Assembly: GCF_964355755.1 (NCBI RefSeq)
Contig: NC_092671.1
Location: forward strand, 9,435,001 to 9,499,000
Direction: 5' to 3'
DNA length: 64,000 bases
Source of the DNA: Antedon mediterranea
Lineage: Eukaryota > Echinodermata > Crinoidea > Comatulida > Antedonidae
The stretch's first letter is position 1; the number at the start of each line of letters is the position of its first letter. This document shows positions 1 through 13,700 of this stretch, in pieces. The notes below the pieces were generated by a model. That model did no database searches. It saw only the letters and a program-made list of their open reading frames with translations, and was not told the DNA's origin. The translations under genes were made by a program, and so were the position numbers.

Positions 1-554
1 GAAACTATGTTTTTTTTTACCCTTAAGTCTTACTTTGGGTCCTACACTAGGTAGCACTATGCCTAAAATTATTTCTTGTTATTCGTATACATTTCCTAGA
101 TATTAACCGTAGGATGTCAAAATTACATTAAGAGTTGGAAGTCGCTGAACAATAAAATAAGCTTGTGTCAATTAAAAATCTATTTGCATTTTTACTTTTT
201 TTGTACTGTTTCTTGAAAATAACATGATTCATAAACACTATCATATTTGTAATAAGCAGAAAAGAGTTTTGTCACCCTGTTTTTTAATTTTTTACTTATC
301 AAAGAGAAGCAGTTAATTGTTTCGAACCTATAGCTGACAACAAATATTTAAAGTAAAGGTCGATTATATTCAACAAATAAAATGTTCTATTGAATTTTAT
401 TATTTTAATAATATTTACTTGATATAATATTTACTGCAATATATTATTTACTGCTCAAAGGTAACTAAATATCACATTTTTTTTTTAAATTATGGTTTTT
501 TCAATATTAACATTAAAGATACTGTAACATAGAATAATCATACCAGAAAGTTGC
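1..554. other. AT-rich flank downstream of the tau-like gene
   Basis: No gene, RNA or repeat that I can support. It may contain distal 3' UTR of the minus-strand tau-like gene. Confidence 0.4.
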
Positions 555-738
555 TACATTCTTTACTACAGTAGACTTGGCTTCATACAAGTGTAGTACA
601 TACATTCTTTACTACAGTAGACTTGGCTTCATACAAGTGTAGTACATACATTCTTTACTACAGTAGACTTGGCTTCATACAAGTGTAGTACATACATTCT
701 TTACTACAGTAGACTTGGCTTCATACAAGTGTAGTACA
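555..738. repeat. 46-bp tandem repeat, four copies
   Basis: Four head-to-tail copies of a 46-bp unit (contains ctacagtagacttggctt), practically identical, in the region downstream of the tau-like gene. It has the form of a young minisatellite. Confidence 0.93.
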
Positions 739-1616
739 TTTTCTGCTACATACCTTTATTTTTATACTTTGTGATAAAGTCAAGCACATAAAATATAGGT
801 ATATTGTGTTATTTTGATTATTGTGAATATGATTTAAGTACATTTTAGCCTGATTAATTTACTTGTACAAAAGTTGTAAAATGATCTTATTGCTAGTAAA
901 GTAAGATTTACATCCATACACCATTGAATTAAAGTAAAAGTTGAGAATGTCTCAATGAATTACAGACAGCTTTCCTAGTATTAGAAGACAATTGTAGCAT
1001 AACTGCCAAAACGTTTTAGGACATTCTTAACCACATGGTGTACTGCAAGCCTTATTTTACTAGTGTTTATCCAAATCTTTAAACATATTTGTTATAAATA
1101 CCGTGTCTTTTTTTTTTGTCCTTCAATTTTATTTGTAGCTCAAAATATGAGTTAAATTTTGTCTGTATAAAATCTGAATACAAAAATACTTGGTAATGAT
1201 CCTCTCTTTGTGTACAACTAACTTCCCAGAAGCAGGTGTTTAAGTATGTGGACTTAACCAAGATAGTATAGCCTATACATATAGTTAGGATTCAATTTTA
1301 AAGTGTACATTTATATACGATACTTATTACATTTCATGGTACCGTCCATGCATGTTACATAATGGATATTTGTGGCATGTTACACTCTGTTGTTTTTAGG
1401 TATTTAGTTGTGCTGCTATATAATGGGTATTTGTGGCATTTAATTGCAAGGTATTACTGTTCTTTTACCAATAATTTAATACCAATTTTGAATAACTTTT
1501 ATTTACTTATTTCTTTCCAGTTCAAAAATATTGTGCTAATAGTCGTTACGTTGAACTACTGTATAATTGTTGTTCTCCTGTTTTTTTGATGATTATTTAT
1601 TTCAGAGATCATGTTC
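739..1616 (-). other. probable 3' UTR region of the tau-like gene
   Basis: Sequence directly downstream of the stop codon at 1617. Several AATAAA signals occur on the minus strand (plus-strand tttatt near 1500 and 1127), so a 3' end in this stretch is likely. Which signal is used cannot be told. Open frames here are short and unconvincing. Confidence 0.4.
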
Positions 1617-1703
1617 TCATTCTTCTTCACCTTCAACGAGTACCATTCCGCAATCTGTCCGTGGGGTCGCTGTTTCTTTGAAGTTCAATTTCTCATCCAA
1701 TAT
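1617..1703 (-). CDS. MAPT-like: tau-like gene, C-terminal exon
   Basis: Acceptor atatttgtag, phase 0, 28 residues and TGA at 1619-1617. It begins as a half repeat ([19 protein letters not shown]), matching the family's C-terminal 'repeat-prime' region (LTFRENAKAKTDHG in tau), and ends in the acidic tail VEGEEE. The acidic end is unlike the longer tails of vertebrate tau and MAP2. Confidence 0.88.
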   Translation of the reverse strand: MLDEKLNFKETATPRTDCGMVLVEGEEE

Positions 1704-4700
1704 CTACAAATATAATATATAATAATAACTCAATTGTCAAGAAATATTTAAAATTATGTTTAATTATGTTTGAATAAAAGTAACAAATTAAGACATATTA
1801 TTTTGACCTAAACATGTTTTAAACAACAGCCAGGTAAACAAAAATAAATAAATAGGGGCGGCTCTACTATTGTATTTACAAAGCAATCTCTGATTAGTTG
1901 TCTTAATTGTAAAAAGATGACTGTTGATAAAAGCAGAAGCAATTAAAAATAAAATGTATAAAGTCCTCATTTACGTTACCAACTATTGGATTCAATACCT
2001 TGATATTGCCACCCTAGGAGTGTACGATATATTAGCCAAAGAGTCAAGTCTACTCTCTGCTTTTTCTGAGAAGTCTACCTAATCTATCTAAATCAATATT
2101 GTATGAAATAAAAATACATTTGAAACAATTAATATTAAAATTCTGTACAATAACAATAAGTCACCTAATTATTAATGTCTGTAATCATGTTTCTGTGTTT
2201 GGTATTGAGGCCAAAGGTCAAAGGTAAGGGTTGTCAAACAAGTGCTCTTTGTTGAGTTGTAGCCTCAAATTTTCAACCGATTTCAATTTATCGAGGGAAA
2301 AATAATAAATAAGATAAAAATTTTAATAAAATTTAATTATTGTACAACTCAATAAATAATTTCCCACCTGTATATTGCCACCTCCAGGCTGATGCTTAAG
2401 GTTGATCTTCGACCCGACCTTTGGCGCTGCCGTTTCTTTAAAGGTCAACTGTTCATTAAGAATCTGGATATCTCCCCCACCAGGCTTGTGTTTTATATTA
2501 ACCTTTGAGCTGACTTTTGGAGCAGCATTTTGCTTAAATTTAAGTTGTTCATTAGTGATCTGAATATCTCCTCCTCCTGGTTGGTACTTCAAATTGACCT
2601 TTGACCCAACCTTAGGCGCTGCTTTCTGTTTAAATGTGACCTGCTCGTCAACAATCTGGATGTCACCTCCTCCTGGTTTGTGTTTCAGATTATCCTTTGA
2701 TCCTACCTTTGAGGTCGTCTTACTAAAGTCCAATTTACGGTTCTCAATCTAGAATTTAATGAGATCCTTTTCATCAGAAAAAATTATGAATTTATTTTAC
2801 AAAAACATCAAAATTGTTGGCCATGTGGATGCGCATACTTATCTATTTTGGTATTGCTGACACTGATGTTGTAATTTGTTGCTGTGGGTATAACATATAA
2901 ATGTTGTTATTATTTACTTTGACCTGTCCACCTCCAGGTGTGTGCTTGGCATTGTGTAGTGACCCTATCTTACTTTGGGCCTTTTCTTTAAAGTCCACTT
3001 TTTGATTCAAAACCTGTGGAAAATATAATAATATAAATACAATATGAAATGATGAATAAAGCCTTGGCAATGCGAAATCCGTGCTTATTTTTGCTATCTT
3101 CATCTTTACTGAAAATCAATTGTGAATTGTTCAATCATAAACACTGTGTAGCTTTGTGCTGTTTTAAAATACTGAAGTCTTGAGTATTGTTGTAGGACCG
3201 TAATCAAAAGCTACCCACTATCCTATATAATTAATTTTTGTTTATAACTGAAATATCTGTATTCAGTTTGCTGTAACTTTAGAATTGAAGAGTTTTGTTT
3301 ATACAGTGTTTTATTTTTTCTTCAGATTTCTCTTTAAGATCTTTACTTAAATTATTTATAAAAATTAACATTCTAGTTTCTTGTTATTGATTACTACCAT
3401 AATGTATGTAAAATGAAAGGGTAGAGATAATATCAACAGTTCATTTCTCTGGATTGAAGACGCTGTTGATAAAAGCAGATAATTAAATTTAATGAAAAAT
3501 AAAACTAAGCATGCAATACCTGGACATTGCCACCCCTAGGAGTGTACGATCTATTGGTCAAGGAATCAAGTTTACTCTGGGCCTTTCCTGAAAAGTCTAG
3601 TTTAATGTTTGCAATCTAAATCCATGATGCCAAAATAAAAACAGTTGAAAAAAAAAGAACAACAATTAATAACATGCTACATGCATCCATGCTTTTATAA
3701 ATAACTGACCTGAGGTCAGCTGCATTAAGTGACCTGAGGTCAGCTGCAATAACTGACATGAAATCAGCTGCAATAACTGACCTGAGGTCAGCTGCAATAA
3801 CTGACCTGAGGTCAGCTGCAATAGATGACCTGAGGTCAGCTGCAATAAGTGACCTCAAGTTAGTTGTGGAGTGAGAGTAATGAAAATGTAGGCCTATCAT
3901 TTAAATTAGAAACTTATATTTTTAAATGTTTTCATTAATATTGCAATAAAATAAAAGCATAATGTTAGTATGCACCACATATACTTGTACAAAATGCATA
4001 CTAGCCATATCAAATCAAAATTGCAATTACTAATTGAGCAGTATTTTGTGGCAATGCATCGATGATGATACTATAATGCCCGAACCTAAAGATAGAATGC
4101 TACACTAAACTCCATAGTCTGAAAGTTAATAGTGCTATTCCCTGTAAAAGATCATTATCATTGTGCTGCCGTCAAAGTCCAAAGTTAATTGATCCTTCCC
4201 AAGTCAAAAGTTACAATGCTATTCCATAACTCAGAAGTTAATTGTTCTGCCTAGAGGTCAGAAGACATTATCGCTATTCCTTGTCAGAAGTTAATTGTTC
4301 TATGCCATAAACATATAATTATTCATTATAGTGTTCAAATATATTTCCGTTTGCGAAAAATGGTTTTGTTCATATTCTACACTGTGTGACCTCAAACCTG
4401 GTAGCAATTTGAATAAGAAGTCCAATGATTAATGTAAATTACTTGCTTCTACAAATTTAGAATAATATGAATGCATTATATAGGATATTGAACGAAAACA
4501 GCTTTTAGCTTAGATTTTTTTTTATTTGAGAATGCGTAAAATGTTAGTAATCATAAGCATGTGTATTATGAATTATCTATCCAACACCCAGATATAACTT
4601 ATTCTCCATTTACCCATTTAACATTATGATTAATATTTATCACATAATCTAATCTATAAACTACTGTAAATCCTTCAATTTTTATCTATACTCTTTTCAT

Positions 4701-7700
4701 TTCTCATGTCATCTTTCTACCTTTTTTTTCCATTATACTGTATACAGTATATCATAAATCATTTTTTATCTATCTTTTCATCGCTCCTTTCATCTTTCTA
4801 TCATTTTTTTATTGTAATTACATATCCATTAAATAACAACCTATATACTATATGTACTATAATCTACAAATAAATCCTTTCATTAATTGTATCTGTCTTT
4901 TTTCTTTTCATCTTTCGATTTTTTCCCCTTGTTATTAAAATATATCCATTAAATATCAACCTATGTGTGCTATTAATCTACAAATAAATCCTTCCATATT
5001 TATCAACCTATCTATCTTTCGGTGTATGTGTCGGATTAAATTACCTACAGACATGGGTACCTTACAGAATATGCACTGTCTATTACGTTATACAATCCTA
5101 TTATAGGCTTAGTTAAGCATTGATTTTCAAATAGGGTTGATACACTTGCCGTACAATACTTGCCGTCTAAATTTCAATTTGCATTTCATCCATTAATAGA
5201 TTATACACATGTGATGCCCATGAATTTATTATAACACATGCATTGCATCTTATGTGTCTATTTTTATAATTTTAATATCAATATCCTGATTTCTTTTGGA
5301 GAAAAGGAAGCACTTGAAAAATGCCAAAATTAAGGGATACATTTCAAAATTTTGTAATAAAATGTCTGATTTTTCTGAATGTACCTTTTAAACTTTTTAC
5401 TTTTAAACTAACCCCTCCATTATGTTTTCTTCAAAACTTTATAAAAAGTCTGACCCTTCATGTAATTTGTTCAGAGCTTAAAATCAATACCAGTTGAATT
5501 ATGTATTATTAGTGTCTAAGAGTTAACCAAGCACATTGAATATATTCTATGCTCGCAAAATTCCTGATTCCATGCCTCCACCATTCCTGTTAAGCAAGTG
5601 CAATTGGGAGCGTGCGGGACCTATACCTTGATTTTACCGCCGCCAGGGGTATGTCGTATGTTGTTCTTTGAACCAACTTTACTTTTCGCATTCTTCGCAA
5701 ATTCTACTTTATTGTTCATAATCTATTCAGATAAAATTGGTGAAAATAGTTTTAAAAATTCTAAAAATAGTAAATTAAAAACAAAATATAAATTTGAAAA
5801 AAAAAGTAGATCAAATACCTTACAAAAATTGTTCTCATATTATTCTACAGTATGGTATGATTTTTTGCCAAATGCGTTTTATTGCGATACATCAGAATGC
5901 AATTTGCGTATCTGATAGGTTTTGTGAACTCAATCTGAAATGCACCTGTTTTCTAAAAGCTATATAGCTATTACCAATTATGTATACAAATATTATATAA
6001 AAAGTTCTCTGAGCTATATCCTATCTATCCTCCTAGATATACTGTAAATGTATCTCAAATAATACGGCTGTAAACATCAGTTTGTAAACATTGTTGTTAA
6101 AAGTAGAAATGCTGCTGCAATATGCAAATTTTATTTTTGCCATTTAGATCGGTGTCACAAATTATATTATATATTATTTTTAATTTAAATTTATTTCAAA
6201 CACGATTTTTAGCTTAAACATCCTTTAATGTATGTTACAACCCATTTTCCCCCGTAATAATGGTGCCCCTCAACTTCGTGTCAAGGGCTTTCTGGGGCCC
6301 TCTTGAGAACCTAGTTCAGAACCTTGCTCTGCTGCCTAAACAATGTCATATTATTACTGATAAAATGAATTTTCAATTTTATATCATCTGTATCTTAATA
6401 ACATTATGCAAATTATTGTAGGGATAGGGTCAAATGTGATGACTAATGCTTTAAATAAATGAAAGCACAACAGCAACAAAATTCAATGTGCATTGTGACA
6501 AGCTTTCACAGAAATATCAATAGCTACTTTATCACGAAGCTTACAAATATAAAAACATAAAAAATGGATATAAATCTATTTATAGCATCAATCATACGAG
6601 AAATAAAAACCAAAAATAATGTAAAACATAAATAAATTGTTTTGATCATGTCTTGAAACAATATTAGCATTCAAATACACATTTAATGTAAACAAATTAA
6701 AAAATACAATTTAAACAAAATTTCTTTCTTAATTAAACCTAAACCGCAGCAACAGTAATGTATGTATTTGTAGAAAACAATTTTTAGAATATCCTTTTTT
6801 CAGTCTATTTATTAATTTATTATCTAAGTTATTGTTATCAATCTTAGTTTATTAAAATTTGTATGGAAGTCGTTAATTTCTGGGTTATACCTTTTAAGAA
6901 TTTTTTTTCCATGCAAATTATACGCACCGCAACACAAATTATAATAATGATATGTTCAAGTAAGTATATAGCTGATAAGTACTCCTGACATTTAAAGGAA
7001 ATAAGAAATTAAAGGTGAAAAAATTTACGCGTAAAAATATTTATATTCTAAAATAAATTTGATATTAAAATCGTATATTAATGATATATTTATTAGTTAA
7101 AATGTGGTCTCTTTTTAGTAAAACAAGCTTTCATACTAAAGTAACTATAAAATTACTATTAAAAAGCTAAATTACAGTAAAACAGTCAAAGCATTGTATT
7201 TGAATTCATATGGATTTTACATAACATTCTAAAGCCGCATATTTAATGATATTAAAGCATGTCAATTTTTGCAAATATGAAAATAATCCAAAAAAATGGG
7301 TTTAAGATTAAAAGTTACAAATTTGGTGTTTTTTATATCAGAAATATTCTTTATACTACTTCAGTAGAAAGTAACTTAAATATCACTTTAAATCAAATAG
7401 TAAAATGCACTTTTTATAATGCAATGTCATGCACCAGTGTAAACTAATCAAGCCTGTACTTTTAGTTAATTATGCATTACGTGTTAAAAGAATTGAAAAT
7501 TAGATTGAAACATGAAAAAATAGTACCAAAAAATGCAGGCAATTATATTGCTTTTATATGAGAAAGGTATACTGAAATGGCATTCATTAAAACATATAGT
7601 TAAAATACAGAGTATATATTAAAGAATTAATTAAAACACAGATTTCAAATTCATAAACTTCACTACAAAAAATAGAAATAGAAAAATATTTTGAGTTGTA

Positions 7701-10700
7701 GTAACCAGTTTATATGGTTTGTCAGGATAGTAGTGAGGGTCAAACATCTCCCTCTACTTTTGAATTATTAGGGACCAATTATTCGACCAATGTGGCACCA
7801 AAGAATACACTCTATAGAACTAAGTTTTAATATATTGTACTGTACAATACTTTCAATGTAGGCCTCAGAAAGAGTACCATTTTGGTGGCAAGGTTGTGTC
7901 CGTGACCAAATCAAGCCAAAGTATTCTTTGGTACCAAAGTTATACAATCAAAAAGGTCCTTAAAGTCATGCCGAGAGGATGACTCCTGTATAGTGAAGTT
8001 GATGAATAAAGGTAAACTCAAACCAAATACCCTGCATTGCTATATTACACAAAAGTTATACCTTAACATTTCCCCCTCCTGGAACATGTTTGCTGTTAGC
8101 CAGAGAACCTGTTTTACTTTTAGCCTCCTTTGAGAAGTCAAGTTTAGCATTAAATATCTATCAAAAATTAGTAAATAAAACAAAAAAAAACAAAACTATT
8201 TGAATCTAAATTCAACTACTGTACTCCTTTAGTTTTGCTGTAGTACTGTTTTCATTGCTAAATAGTATAAGTCAAGCAAGATAATCATGTTAAAATTCTT
8301 TTAATATTCTTCTTTTTCAAATGCGTCTAGGTCAAACTTCAACCCATACACATGGCTTAACAATAGGCCAATATCAATCATTAGTATTTTGTTAATCCAA
8401 ATATCAATGTGTTAAAGTAGAATTTTAGGGTGAAAAAAAACAAACTAGTATGACGTTTATTAATATATTATTCCTTCTATTAATTACTATTAGAATTTAT
8501 TTAGATCAATCAATCGAGAATTAACTGTAAATTCGAATAAATAAATTTGAAATTTCCCAATTTAACCTTATACTTACAAAATGTGTTTTGAGTACTTAAT
8601 AACATTGTTTAGTTGAAGAATTGACAATTATTATTGACTTTACCTGCACATTGCCTCCGCTTGGTTTGTGCTTAGCATTGGCCAGGGATCCACACTTTGA
8701 TTGAGTTCCACTGAAATCTAATGACTTGCTTTCAACCTTTACATTCCCACCACCTAAAATATATAATAATACTGTAATATCAAAAGTCTTAGTCAAACTA
8801 ATGAAACAAGACTGACTTATCAATTTCCAATAGCAATACCGTACTGGGATCTTTTTTTTTTTGGAAGCTGAAAAACTTGAAAAAAAGTTGGAAAATTGAT
8901 AATATTCATATTATTAAAATGTATTTTTCTAAATAGACGCTTACTATATAACTTTACAATAAAATTTAATGACAAAAAAACAAGAAGATCGACGTTTCGG
9001 AACCATCATGGAACCATGTTTAAGATCAAGTGATTGAATTATACAAAAACAACAAACACCAATGGGTAACAGGAAATACTAATTAATTGGTTAATGTTTG
9101 ATTTGATGTTTATTAACCAATTAATTAGTATTTCCTGTCACCCATTGGTGTTTGTTGTTTTTGGTATTTTTCTGATAATAATAATTCATAATTTATGAAA
9201 TAATGATAAAATAATAAATAAGTAATAATAAGCGTATATCAAAAGTTCTCCAATGCTTGTTTTTGTACAAAGTAATTTACAAATATATTTTAATTTTGTG
9301 GTGGTTTTATTTCTATTTGTTTACCTGGTTTATGCTTTATGTTTGCTTTGGATCCACACTTTGATTGAACTTGGCTATAGTCTTTTTTCTCATCTCTTAT
9401 CTTCACCTGTAAAAAGAATAGGTATTATGAGCACATAAACAAAAACTAATTTATTTAAACATAATTCAATTTTCATCGCAAAGAATGATTATCATTGACA
9501 ACTTCACCAATTAATCATTATGAATAATTAGCGCTTAGGTAGGTTTTCGCAACCTTTATATCGTAATTTATTTCTTAAACTTTTGAGCTGATCCCCTTTC
9601 ATATTCTTAAAGAGTACCGGTATTTGTTTTGTTAAGAATAAGCAGTCATATTCCAAAATGAATAAAATATATAGTTTTTGATTTATTTTATCAAATTTTG
9701 CATTGCATCAAGAATGGAAATGATACTTAGTAGTAAAAACATATTTTTATAAATACAGATTTTTTTTATAGAACTAATTTACCAAAATTTTGAGGTCAAT
9801 TTGGCGAAAATTTTAATAAATAGCCACCATAGCTATTAGAATGGCAGCCTCAACATTTTTTACATGTGAAACAGATTTTAACGGGCTTCTGAAAACATGT
9901 GGCATATATTTGTGTTTTTTTTACGTCCATATTATTATGTGAGGGAGTGTGGCGCAGTGTGTTGGACGTTCTACTACTGATCGGGGGAAATCGAGGTTCG
10001 AATCCAACTCTCGCTGCATTGCTTGTATCCTTAGGCAAGATACTTTACTTGCGTTTGCCTCCTCCACCCAGGTGTATAAATGGGTACCCAGTTAGATCAA
10101 AACACAACTTTGTGCTAATTACTAGCTGCATTATGGGAGTATGTTTCCATACGTGTTTGGTCCAAAAAATGACTGGGGTAATAATGTTCAGCGCATTGAG
10201 AGCTTGCTTACATGCGCTATATAAGAATGAACTATTATTATTACTGTATTAAATATAAAAATCATCATCAAAATTAAATCATAACCATAATGATTAAGAT
10301 ATCACACCATCACGATTATAATAATATAAGTATTTATATTTAGCACATTAAAATGATTAATGTTGCAGTTGTCTTACCTGTCCTCCTCCCGGAACATATT
10401 TGATGTTTGCAACTGACCCGACCTTTGACTTCACTTCCTTTACGTTTGGTTTCGGGCAGTCGCCAACTTTTGTCTTAGAAGGTGGATCTCGTCGTGGAGA
10501 ATCTAAAAAGTATGCAATTTAACAATTCATTAAGCCTTAAGGTCAAGTTAGATATGGTCATTTTTTTTTATAGAAAATTATGAGGTCTACTAGAAAATTA
10601 AATTATTTTCATGAAAAATGTTATATGGTTTTGTTCTACCATAGAATCATTTTCAACAAATGAGTATAAAAATAAATTAATATTTGAAGACATTAAAAAA

Positions 10701-13700
10701 ACGAAACTGTAAAATACAAGTCGCATTAAATTAGTATAATACTTACCAAGTTTACGTGGCGTTTTTACTGGAGACTTAACTCTTGGTGAAGGCATTTTCT
10801 GTAGAAGGAAGGAAACAGAATCACATATTACTAAATAAAACAGAAATTTATCCAAATGTCTAGTTTTCCTGTTCGTATTATGCTATAGTTCAGTAGATAT
10901 GTGATTCGAAAAACAGTTGTTTATCTTAAATCCTTCTCGTAAAATGTTGATAGTTGACAACACAGCACAAGATCACAATATGTTTTTACGATGCGTTCTA
11001 TTTTCATTGGTTCATGCGTAATTGTATTTTCTATCACAAAGTATTTAGGCAATTGGGCAGGCGCACATTTCGTGTTTCATTAGATTATAAAACATTTGAA
11101 ATATGTTTATTTCAATATTTAGTGGATAAAGCAAAATTGCTCATTACGCGATGAGAAGAATACAAAAATCATAATGAGATATTTAAATATATATATAAAT
11201 AGAAATCTTACTTTAGGGCTTGATCTTGGTGAACTAACTTTGGTAGATGCCTCCTGTTTAAAATATAAACATAATTTTCATTTTGACAAAAAAAAAACAG
11301 AATAGATCACATTATTTTGTATGAAATTTATAATTTTTATAATAAGCAAAGAGGTAACTGAAAAGTATGAACATTACCTTAGGACTTGATGGTGGTTCTT
11401 GATTAGTGCCAGCAGACTTTGGCCTTGTAGATAACCTTGGAATACCGCTTCTTGGACTTTGTGGCGTTGGTGACTTTGTGCCACTACTTCCAGAAGACAA
11501 CTGCCTCTTTGCAATGTCAACTGATAGTTTTGGTTTTGCAGAAGTCGCTGCTGAATCTTTCTGTTCTGGTTCTTCAGATTGTGCTTCCACTTGGTTAAGT
11601 TCTGGTTCTGGTTCCTTTACTTCTTCTTGTATTTCTGATGGTGTTTCTGGTTGTTGTTCTTCAGGCTCTGGTGTCGCTGGCTCTGGTGTCGCTGGCTCTG
11701 GTGTCGCTGGCTCTGGTGTTTCTTGCACTGGTGTATCTTGCACTGGTGCTTCGTCTAAAGCATTGTGAATTGCTTCAGATTCTTGTTCTGGTTCTGACGT
11801 AGTTTCTGCAACGTTATCACCTTCCTCCTCAGGAACATGGGCTGTTACAAATAAAATAGAAAACAGATATTTACTTACCGATTTTCAAATTCAACCAAAG
11901 ATTAATCTTTCAAATGGATTACTTTAAGTCTTTAAATTCAACTGGAGAAGTAGTCCAAATGATCAAAAACCTAGATGTATATATCCAGTTATCGCAGCTT
12001 TATTCAACACAACCTTTCTATATGGCGATTACTACATAATTGATTAGCGGCAGATATAGATGTTTGGCTTTATACTAGTAATTGCATCCGATGCACACTT
12101 TTGAATGGGTTGGAGTTGTGAAGTTGATGTGTTTTCAACACCACTTTAGGCTCTTATGTCCCTGCAGGATTTATTACCATTCCAGGCATGTAAGGCACAT
12201 TTAAATTCGCTTGATTTGCAAATTGGGATTAATGCGTGTAGGGTATTCACTTACAAACTGTATCCGTTCATTAATATAAATAGAATACATGATTATTTGA
12301 ATTAGTATGTTTATTAGCAAATATAAATGAAACAAATTACTTAATTAAAGATCACATAATTAAAGCCCCAAGAAACCAATTTTCGGCGGCCTGAATACAA
12401 AACATAGTTAGCTCTTAGATAAAGTGATGGTACTTATAGTTAAATCAAATCATAGAGGTATTATAATATCTCTATGGTTAAATTACATTCCCAAAAATAG
12501 TCCTATAGTTTTAAAGATGATATTGAACTACAGTAAATATAAATAATTCTATAAATTCTGATAAAAAAAATGGCTTCCATTGGGACACTCCTAGTACAGT
12601 AAGAAACATACAAGGAGTAATGTATGTTTTATGACCAACCCTTCATTCAGGGAATGTTCCTATTGGGATCCTCAAGTCCCTTTATTTATCTATTCAATCA
12701 ATTATTCGTAATGTAGAAAATTAAGATACATCTTGGTATTTAAAGTAAGATTAAATCCTACACCAAGTGCGGTATGTTTTGTGTTTTATATTCCCTAGCA
12801 TTTATTGACTGTTTATGTAAGAGTACCATACAATATTCCATGTTTAAACAAAGTCATTCATTTGTTTATTTTGCCAACTGTGAATGACTGGCAGTGTAAA
12901 TGTACATTACAACTTATGAACATTTTAATAAGTTGCAGAAAGAAATGTAGAATAGAATACAACATTATCCCTCCTTGTGTTTGTAAATATGTTTGAACAT
13001 GGACAAGAATATTCTTATTCTTTCTCTATGGTTTACATAAACAATGCCTACACCCTAGTTGTCACAATAATAATGTTGTAGTAATTAGTATTGAAATAGA
13101 AAATGATTATTCATAAGCAAGAACTTATTCTTTAGTGAATGAGAAAAAAAAACACTTCTTTTCGCTATGAAAATAAATAATTATCACTATTTGGAAATAA
13201 ATATAGCACTGGCATTTTTTCAACAATTAAAAAGAATACAAATTTCTAGAATTATTTATATCTTTATGTATTGATCACTGAATTTGTTGTCAACTATCAG
13301 TACTTTGTAAGATGTTGCCCCAGGTTATATATTAGGTGGTGAAAAACCTCCGAATTGACGCCGATTTCAACCTCATCATTCTAGTCTATTTGTACTTTAT
13401 TTCCTGCATTAATTCATTGAATCACTGGCACCATTTTAATCTCACTTGAATGCCTGATTCGTATCTAATTAACAAATTTCCTCTCTTTCTCGTAACATAT
13501 ACAAAGTTAATGTGTAACCTTCAATGCTATATCTGATTGTGTAATGAAAAATAATGACATACATTTAAATATTTATCAACTAAAAAATGGCATGATTTAA
13601 ATATTCTCTACCGTAACATAATGCAATTTTTTTTATATTATTTTTGTACAAACTTTCAGAAAAGATATAATTTGTTTTTAAATCATTGTAAATCAATAAT

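Noticed and set aside
555-738. CRISPR-like regular repeat
   Set aside because: The units are directly adjacent with no unique spacers, and the genome is animal.
11406-11768. Plus-strand frame of 120 codons
   Set aside because: Antisense shadow of the P/E/T-rich tau-like exon.
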